NCBI GenBank assembly: GCA_905479075.1
Contig: CAJQLA010000007.1
Coordinates: forward strand, 1-64,000
Direction of reading: 5' to 3'
DNA: 64,000 bases
From: an uncultured Gammaproteobacteria bacterium
Lineage (GTDB): Bacteria; Pseudomonadota; Gammaproteobacteria; Nitrosococcales; Methylophagaceae
In this document: in pieces, positions 58,362-64,000 of the stretch
How the letters are laid out: every line of letters begins with the position of its first letter
Position numbering within the stretch: position 1 is the stretch's first letter
Program-made: the position numbers and the translations under genes
The notes under the pieces: model-generated
Database searches by the model: none
Told to the model about the DNA's origin: nothing
The model's input: only the letters and a program-made list of their open reading frames with translations

Positions 58362-60038
58362 TTAACGCTTGATGTTTTGAATGGTGGCTAAACCTTCACC
58401 TCTCGGATCGCTGGCGGCGTCTAATTGTCGCGTGCGCTTATCATAGATAATAATCTGCATATTGCCATATTGACGATCAAGCACTTTGATTGAGTGGCCA
58501 AAGTGCCTAAAGGCCATTTTTTCTTGCTCACTGAAGCCAGTAGATTCTAGTTGCACTTCATTGGGTAAATATTGATGATGGAAACGGGGCGATGAAACAA
58601 TTTCTTGTGCATTTTTGCCTTCTATAAAATCTAGGATTGCCAACAGAACCATAGTGATAATTCGGCTGCCTCCCGGCGTACCAATGATCATGAGGTGATC
58701 TTCATTTTCAATAAAGGTCGGTGTCATACTCGATAAAGGGCGTTTATTGGCTGCTATTGCATTGGCTTCATTACCGATCAGGCCATAGACATTAGCTGCG
58801 CCAATTTGAGCAGAAAAATCATCCATTTCATCGTTTAGAAGAACGCCAGTTCCAGGCACAACAAAAGCCGAACCGAACGGATAATTAATACTCAAAGTTG
58901 CTGATACTCGATTGCCATATTGATCTAAAACTGAGAAGTGAGTTGTATCTTCACCTTTGCTGGTTGAGGTATGTAAAGTTTCGTTACTTGTTGCTTTTAT
59001 TTTATCTATTGTTGAGGCTAAAGTCTTTGCATACGATTTAGCCGTTAAATGTTCAGGTACAGTAATAAAATCACTGTCACCTAAATAACGGCTTCTATCA
59101 AAATAGGCGCGGCGCATTGTTTCAGTGATGAGATGCCTTTGTTGGTTGATGTCATAATCCGATAAATCAAACAGCTCAAGCTGATTTAATATTGTGCCTA
59201 AAACAATTCCACCCGATGAGGGTAGAGCGGCTGACGTGATTTGATAATCTTGATAGTGTGTTTTTACGGTGTTTCTTTCTTTGATTTGGTAGTTAGCTAG
59301 ATCTTCAAGCGTCCAGATTCCACCAGCCTCTCCCGCGCCATCCACTAGTAGTTGAGCGACGGTTCCTTGATAAAATCCAGTAGCACCTTTTGCTGCTATT
59401 TTTTCCAACGTTAGAGCTAAGTCAGCTTGTTTTATTAAGGTATCAGTTTGGGGGGGGGTTCCATCTTGTAAAAAAATACGTTTAGCTGCTGGTGAGTTGT
59501 TTAAAGCCTGTAATCTAAATGACACTAACTTTTGGTAATGTGGTGTGACTTTAAAACCTTGCTTTGCATAAGCAATCGCGGGCGAAAGTGCCTGTTTAAG
59601 CGTGAGATGGCCGTAGTGTTGACTGATATGATCAAGTGCAGCAGGGACGCCAGGGATGCCTGCTGCTAAAGGGCCGTCTAGGGAAGCTTTTTTATTATGC
59701 TGACCATGCTGATCAAGATACATATCGCGGTGAGCTGCACTAGGTGCTGTTTCACGGCCATCGATCATGATTTGTTTCTGATCACTGGCGCGATGGAGCA
59801 ACCAGAAACCTCCACCACCTAAACCTGAGCCAGCAGGTTCAACAACAGCGAGAGCTGCTGTTATGGCGACTGCTGCATCAAAGGCGTTGCCACCTTGTTC
59901 TAAAATATTGAAACCAGCTTGTGTCGCTAGTGGATGTGCAGTCGCTATTGCAGCCTGATGTGGCTTTTTTTCTACAAAGCTTTGTGAACAGCTTATTAAG
60001 CAGAGTAAAACGAAAATAGAGACTATAAAACGTGGCAT
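58362..60038 (-). CDS. ggt: Gamma-glutamyltranspeptidase
   Basis: Ggt cleaves glutathione and other gamma-glutamyl compounds in the periplasm. The 558 residues begin with a signal sequence containing a lipobox-like LISC (Cys17), so it may be a lipoprotein. The nucleophile is Thr365 in EDTTHFSV, where autoprocessing yields two subunits, followed by RVSATLSINYPFGS and PLSSMTPTF. A run of nine G (nine C on the coding strand) at 59450-59458 encodes Pro195-Pro196 and may slip during replication. The frame is intact here. Confidence 0.95.
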   Translation of the reverse strand: MPRFIVSIFVLLCLISCSQSFVEKKPHQAAIATAHPLATQAGFNILEQGGNAFDAAVAITAALAVVEPAGSGLGGGGFWLLHRASDQKQIMIDGRETAPSAAHRDMYLDQHGQHNKKASLDGPLAAGIPGVPAALDHISQHYGHLTLKQALSPAIAYAKQGFKVTPHYQKLVSFRLQALNNSPAAKRIFLQDGTPPQTDTLIKQADLALTLEKIAAKGATGFYQGTVAQLLVDGAGEAGGIWTLEDLANYQIKERNTVKTHYQDYQITSAALPSSGGIVLGTILNQLELFDLSDYDINQQRHLITETMRRAYFDRSRYLGDSDFITVPEHLTAKSYAKTLASTIDKIKATSNETLHTSTSKGEDTTHFSVLDQYGNRVSATLSINYPFGSAFVVPGTGVLLNDEMDDFSAQIGAANVYGLIGNEANAIAANKRPLSSMTPTFIENEDHLMIIGTPGGSRIITMVLLAILDFIEGKNAQEIVSSPRFHHQYLPNEVQLESTGFSEQEKMAFRHFGHSIKVLDRQYGNMQIIIYDKRTRQLDAASDPRGEGLATIQNIKR

Positions 60039-60044
60039 AGACGC

Positions 60045-61043
60045 CTAACGGTGTGCTTTTTTTAAAGAAACATGGCGTTGATTATCTTTAAGCTGTTGTT
60101 TCTCAGCACGGTGTGCGGCGATGATTTTTGCAGTATCACTACCAATATGAACTTCGCCACGTTGCTCAGCTAATTTTATTTGTTTCTCGCGTTCTGCATA
60201 GCGAGATTTTTGCTGTTCAGTCGTTTTATCAAAACAGTGCGGGCAACTTACGCCATGTTGATAGTGTTCACTTAATTTATCTTGTTCTGTTATCGGCATA
60301 CGACAGGCATTGCACTGATCGTAAGCCCCCTTTTCTAACTGATGATTTACGGTGACACGTTCATCAAAAACAAAACATTCACCTTCCCAGAGCGATTCCT
60401 CAGCAGGTACTTCTTCCAAGTACTTTAATATGCCACCTTGTAAATGATAAACGTCATTAAAACCTTGTTCTTTAAGAAAAGCAGTTGATTTCTCGCAACG
60501 AATACCACCAGTACAAAACATCGCTACTTTAGTGTGCTTTTGCGGGTTTAGTTGTTGTTTCACATAGTCTGGAAATTCTCTAAAACTGTCAGTTTCAGGG
60601 TTTAATGCATTTTTAAATGTACCCACTTGCACTTCATAATCGTTACGAGTATCGACTAATAGTACTTCGGGATCACTAATCAGCTCATTCCAATCTGTTG
60701 GTTTAACGTAAGTGCCAACGACGCGTTTAGGATCTATACCTTGAACACCCATTGTGACAATTTCTTTTTTGAGTTTGACTCGGCTACGTAAGAAAGGCGT
60801 TTTGTCAGTGAAAGATTCTTTATAACTTAACTCAGCAAGACGTGGATCGCTTTTCAAAAATGCTAATAAAGTATCAATCGCCTTGCGTGATCCTGCCACA
60901 GTGCCATTAATTCCTTCTTGTGCCAATAATAATGTGCCCTTGATAGTATTATCAGTCATCACATTGAGAAGAGGCTGACGAATTTCTTGGTAGTTATCTA
61001 AGGTAACGAATTTATATAGTGCACATACAACAATTTGAGACAT
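60045..61043 (-). CDS. trhO: tRNA uridine(34) hydroxylase (TrhO, YceA)
   Basis: TrhO hydroxylates wobble U34 of tRNAs with oxygen, the first step to 5-methoxyuridine derivatives. The N-terminal domain has [14 protein letters not shown], and the rhodanese domain (about 120-210) carries the active Cys177 in [12 protein letters not shown]. The C-terminal part includes a cysteine-rich zinc-like section (CNACRMP and CPHCF). The 332 residues are typical. It lies 6 bases upstream of ggt on the same strand. Confidence 0.95.
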   Translation of the reverse strand: MSQIVVCALYKFVTLDNYQEIRQPLLNVMTDNTIKGTLLLAQEGINGTVAGSRKAIDTLLAFLKSDPRLAELSYKESFTDKTPFLRSRVKLKKEIVTMGVQGIDPKRVVGTYVKPTDWNELISDPEVLLVDTRNDYEVQVGTFKNALNPETDSFREFPDYVKQQLNPQKHTKVAMFCTGGIRCEKSTAFLKEQGFNDVYHLQGGILKYLEEVPAEESLWEGECFVFDERVTVNHQLEKGAYDQCNACRMPITEQDKLSEHYQHGVSCPHCFDKTTEQQKSRYAEREKQIKLAEQRGEVHIGSDTAKIIAAHRAEKQQLKDNQRHVSLKKAHR

Positions 61044-61218
61044 AAAGCTTTATCCAGCATGAAATCAGTAAAAAATAACCCTTATTTTACTGGGTTTTAT
61101 TGCGTTTGTGTTATTGCTATATATTTCTCTCGCGATGAACTTAAATTGAGTTTACTATGTTAGTAAGACTTTAAACGATAAGTTAGATTGCTAAGTTCAT
61201 AAACAAGCAGGTGTCGCT

Positions 61219-61614
61219 ATGGATGACTTAAAAAAAATAAGGGAACAAAGTCAACATTGGCATAAACAACATGCGCAATGGGTTGATGATGTACATAGGT
61301 GGCAGCGAGAAACTAAGTATGCAACTGCATTACTTTTTCAGCTAGAACGAGCCTTACCTGATCATACTAGACGTCTATCTGAACATCTTAAGTTAATTGA
61401 TAAGCATGAAAACATTGTAAAAAGTTATGAGTGTCTAACTGAACACCCTGATTTTAAAACGGAGAAGGGCCAAGAAGAAACGCGCTTACAGTTTTGTCAG
61501 TTGCACAGGGATGTAGAACAAGAACACGAGAAGCTAGAGCAACAATATTCACAAGGACTCGAAAGTTTCCGAGCCTTGGCTAAACGGTTGGTAGATGAAG
61601 GCTATGTCGACTAA
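61219..61614 (+). CDS. Soluble coiled-coil protein of unknown function
   Basis: 131 residues, hydrophilic, almost entirely helical and rich in Glu, Gln, His and Lys, with no signal peptide. It starts MDDLKKIREQSQHWHKQHAQ and ends LAKRLVDEGYVD. Heptad-like spacing is seen through most of the chain. I do not recognise the family. Bare plus-strand gene between trhO (divergent) and a convergent peptidase gene, with GCAGG near the start. Confidence 0.75.
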   Translation: MDDLKKIREQSQHWHKQHAQWVDDVHRWQRETKYATALLFQLERALPDHTRRLSEHLKLIDKHENIVKSYECLTEHPDFKTEKGQEETRLQFCQLHRDVEQEHEKLEQQYSQGLESFRALAKRLVDEGYVD

Positions 61615-61620
61615 CTATAT

Positions 61621-62214
61621 TTAGCTCCAGTTACGGACGTGTCCAGTATCAACGTGGATAAAATCAGACTTAGGATAATATCCAACACCACCCGCTTTGA
61701 GTTTCAACGCGGTCTTGTGTAGTTGTGATAATTGACGCCCTGGTAAGCGAACATCTATCGCTTTACCTTGCATGTGGAAACTTTTTTTAGCTACGCCACT
61801 ACTATTTTTCTGTAATTGGGCGTTAGTGTGTGGAGAGCGATAGCCTGAGATGACGTGAAAGGGTTGTTTACCATTCATTTCATGGTGCAAGAGGTTTAAT
61901 AAGTTGACTAGGTTTGGATCGATATCAACCACTTCACCAGTGCGGTGATCACGCAGAATACGATTAATAGCACTTAATTCACTAGCTTGGTAACTGCCTT
62001 CAGACCAATAAGTTGCATTAACGCTCTCACCTGTATGCAGGTTTAATAGAGATAGCTTGCGCTCATGTTGCTTGCTGATGCTTGCCATGGCATTTGGCAT
62101 TGCAAATGTAGCAGCGGCAGCAATACCAAACTTTAAAAAGTGGCGTCTGGCGAGTGTCGCGTCTTGTTCTTTAATTTGTCGTTGGCGTTGATTTTGACTC
62201 AAGTTATATACCAT
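61621..62214 (-). CDS. YcbK/DUF882-like murein peptidase (M15 family) with Tat signal
   Basis: 197 residues from ATG 62214 (TTG 62232 would add six). A twin-arginine signal ARRHFLKFGIAAAATFAMPN precedes the mature part. The M15 domain shows HVISGYRSPHTNAQL, KKSFHMQGKAIDVRLPG and FIHVDTGHVRNW, that is the zinc His-Asp-His ligands of DUF882 (YcbK/MepK group). MepK of E. coli cuts 3-3 cross-links, which suits the adjacent L,D-transpeptidase that makes them. Confidence 0.92.
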   Translation of the reverse strand: MVYNLSQNQRQRQIKEQDATLARRHFLKFGIAAAATFAMPNAMASISKQHERKLSLLNLHTGESVNATYWSEGSYQASELSAINRILRDHRTGEVVDIDPNLVNLLNLLHHEMNGKQPFHVISGYRSPHTNAQLQKNSSGVAKKSFHMQGKAIDVRLPGRQLSQLHKTALKLKAGGVGYYPKSDFIHVDTGHVRNWS

Positions 62215-62277
62215 AAAGTAATGTCTGACCAAGTACTTTTTTCAAAAATACCGTGGATTATATATAAAATATTGTAA

Positions 62278-63858
62278 TTAATACAGTAGTTTAATCATCC
62301 GTTGGTCACGTTGATAAATATCTTGAGAGAATACTACTTGATTATCTTCAGGTGAAACTGTGAAGTAAGCCACAAAAATATTAACAGACTGTTGTAGTTT
62401 AAGACCGCGATTTTGTTCACTATCGATGTTTTGTTGAATGATATGTTGTTGACTAGGCTTGTTGAGTGTGAAAGAGGCAAGGCTAATCGGATCTTCTACT
62501 CGAATACAACCAGAGCTAAATGCGCGATTCTCATCTTCAAATAATGATCTGTGAGGTGTGTCATGAAGAAAAATACTCCAAGGGTTTTGGAATAGAAACT
62601 TAATCTGCCCTAGCGCATTGTGATGACCGGGTTCTTGTCTGAGTGTATAAGGCAGGTTCTTGTTTTTACTATATGATTGCCAGTCGATAGTACTCGGATC
62701 TTGTTCAATTTTTTGACCGCTTTCAACACTAAAAACTTTGATATTATTTTCGATGAAATAGTTGGGATTCTGTTGTTGTATTGGTAGTAAGTCTAGACGT
62801 GCTAATTTTCTGGGAACGGTCCAATAGGGATTAAACACCATATGTTGTAGCTGACTAAAAAAACTAGGGGTTTGCCTACTTTGTCTACCGACAATTACCT
62901 TCATTTCTAATTTTTCTTGCCCACTTTCAACTGCCTTCAATTTGAAGCTGGGTAAATTAATATAGATATAACGCTCTCCAAAATCAGCAGGTAACCATCT
63001 ATATCGTTCTAGGTTTACTTTGATTTGATTAACCCTTTGTTTTGCGGTTACATTCATTGCTTCACGTGTTTTCGGGCCAATGATGCCATCGATTTTTAAG
63101 CCATGACGAGCTTGAAAACGTTTAACGGCCTGTTCCATCAAAGGGTCATAAAAATCAGATTGAACGGTATGGCTAAGTGCAATAATTTTATCTTCTGCAG
63201 CTAAGCGAGATTGAATAATTGCAATTGCAGGATGACTATCACCTGGGCGAATCAAAGGAGTGGCGGGAATGTGTGACCAGTTATCCTGCTTAGCAAAAAG
63301 GCGAAAGGTTTTTAGTGCTTCGGTCAGTTGTTTGTACTCGCTATTTCGTGGCGAAATATATTGAAGGTGAGAGCCTAAGTTCTTAGATTCAAGTGCATGA
63401 ATAAGAAATTTTTGTGCATCAAAGTCATCTTTTGGGATATGCCAATCAGGATCAGCAAAAGCGGGATCATAGCGACCTTTTTTTAGATCATGAATGAACA
63501 AGGCTAAATGGACACTGAGTAGGCGATAAAATTTTGGTTTATCAGGGATATCAGCTGAAGCTGCTAATAACTTCTTCAGGGTTGAAAGTTGGTAGTCTTT
63601 TGGATCCAGTCCGTGATGGACAGCTGTTGCAATAAAGTTGATGGCTTCAGTAATCGTTTTTTTATCGAAATAATGAGATAGCCAATCATTATCGGATAAG
63701 GGACTTGTTTCGGCAGGGAAATGTAATGCTGTTCTATCTTCTGATGAAAATGCATGCTCGTCAGCGTCAGGTAATGTGGCCGCATGTCCTAAACACGATG
63801 CAATAAACAGAATAAAGCCAAGAAGATATATAGAACCTTTTATTTTAGTCACTTCCAC
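62278..63858 (-). CDS. ldtD: L,D-transpeptidase (LdtD/YcbB type)
   Basis: The enzyme forms 3-3 cross-links in peptidoglycan. 526 residues: a signal peptide or anchor (about 1-27), a helical N-terminal domain, a peptidoglycan-binding repeat (KRFQARHGLKIDGIIGPKTR, about 246-265) and the YkuD catalytic domain with His432 (LHDTP) and Cys451 (FSSGCIRVEDP). The start is GTG 63858. It pairs with the M15 peptidase gene 45 bases downstream, as ycbB-ycbK do in E. coli. Confidence 0.95.
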   Translation of the reverse strand: MEVTKIKGSIYLLGFILFIASCLGHAATLPDADEHAFSSEDRTALHFPAETSPLSDNDWLSHYFDKKTITEAINFIATAVHHGLDPKDYQLSTLKKLLAASADIPDKPKFYRLLSVHLALFIHDLKKGRYDPAFADPDWHIPKDDFDAQKFLIHALESKNLGSHLQYISPRNSEYKQLTEALKTFRLFAKQDNWSHIPATPLIRPGDSHPAIAIIQSRLAAEDKIIALSHTVQSDFYDPLMEQAVKRFQARHGLKIDGIIGPKTREAMNVTAKQRVNQIKVNLERYRWLPADFGERYIYINLPSFKLKAVESGQEKLEMKVIVGRQSRQTPSFFSQLQHMVFNPYWTVPRKLARLDLLPIQQQNPNYFIENNIKVFSVESGQKIEQDPSTIDWQSYSKNKNLPYTLRQEPGHHNALGQIKFLFQNPWSIFLHDTPHRSLFEDENRAFSSGCIRVEDPISLASFTLNKPSQQHIIQQNIDSEQNRGLKLQQSVNIFVAYFTVSPEDNQVVFSQDIYQRDQRMIKLLY

Positions 63859-63917
63859 TATTTGCCAGCAAATCTATTAATATCTAGGCCTATCTTCACA
63901 TTTTGTCTTTATATCGG

Positions 63918-64000
63918 TCAAGCATTGGCTGTTGTGCGTGAGCGAATTAATAAGAATAAGAAAAATGGCCCACCCAATAATGTCGTAATGATACCAACAG
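63918..64000 (-). CDS. FecCD/BtuC-family ABC importer permease (3' end only)
   Basis: The minus strand from the window edge to TGA at 63918-63920 encodes 26 residues beginning VGIITTLLGGPFFLFLLIRS. The pattern G-G/A-P-F-F-hydrophobic-R at the C-terminus is characteristic of permeases for iron siderophores, heme and vitamin B12. The rest lies beyond the window, so substrate is unknown; it is read toward the L,D-transpeptidase gene. Confidence 0.8.
   Translation of the reverse strand, partial: VGIITTLLGGPFFLFLLIRSRTTANA

Overview
The window is chromosomal DNA from a gammaproteobacterium. It has long, tightly packed operons of housekeeping genes, is AT-rich by eye (about 40% G+C), and shows several gammaproteobacterial gene orders: map/rpsB-tsf-pyrH-frr, uppS-cdsA-dxr-rseP-bamA-skp-lpxD-fabZ-lpxA, yfgM-bamB-der, fabA-fabB and xseB-ispA-dxs. 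The outer membrane (BamA, BamB, LPS synthesis, TonB receptor) shows it is Gram-negative. Protein flavour and GC suggest a marine Thiotrichales or methylotroph-like lineage such as Methylophaga, but this is inference and not proven. I see no tRNA, rRNA, insertion sequence, prophage or CRISPR array.

Layout. 0-3.7 kb: the end of a ComEA-like gene, then glnD and map on the minus strand. 3.8-16.3 kb: a plus-strand run from rpsB (with a structured leader) through translation factors, pyrH, undecaprenyl-PP and CDP-DAG synthesis, dxr, rseP, BamA, Skp and lipid A genes, closed by a terminator. 16.4-17.6 kb: an ammonium transporter with a convincing sigma-54 promoter. 17.9-21.1 kb: yfgM-bamB-der. 21.5-27.2 kb: a type I secretion locus (ABC exporter, membrane fusion protein, a LuxR-type regulator with a dead receiver domain, TolC-like channel). 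27.3-31.4 kb: fabA-fabB, a hydrolase, a MazG-like protein and purU. 31.5-38.7 kb: an unknown exported protein, a ZnuD-like TonB receptor with a His/Glu-rich loop, a small His-rich membrane protein, and dapE, yffB, dapD and dapC. 38.8-40.9 kb: a DMT transporter, a VOC protein, a 500-base non-coding AT-rich region with DnaA-box and IHF-like sites, and a DUF551-like gene. 40.9-44.9 kb: ttcA, moeA, a mobA-mobB fusion and a retropepsin-like protein. 44.9-50.1 kb: an unknown exported protein, then folE2, queD, dxs, ispA and xseB. 50.2-58.3 kb: ribF, small membrane proteins, a HEXXH protein, tcdA, a DksA-type zinc finger, the TgpA/DUF58/MoxR trio and a TatD nuclease. 58.4-64 kb: ggt, trhO, a coiled-coil protein, a Tat-exported M15-like peptidase, an L,D-transpeptidase and the tail of an ABC importer permease.

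Functional links. GlnD and Amt both point to PII-type nitrogen control, although no PII gene lies in the window. dxr, uppS, ispA and dxs cover much of the MEP-to-undecaprenyl route. FolE2 and QueD are consecutive steps of the queuosine pathway. MoeA and MobAB make the molybdenum cofactor. The dap cluster supplies diaminopimelate, and the L,D-transpeptidase cross-links it in peptidoglycan.

The most interesting parts are the DnaA-box/IHF cluster at 40.1-40.3 kb, the pseudo-receiver regulator inside the secretion locus, the zinc-receptor module joined to the dap operon, and several conserved-looking proteins of unknown function.
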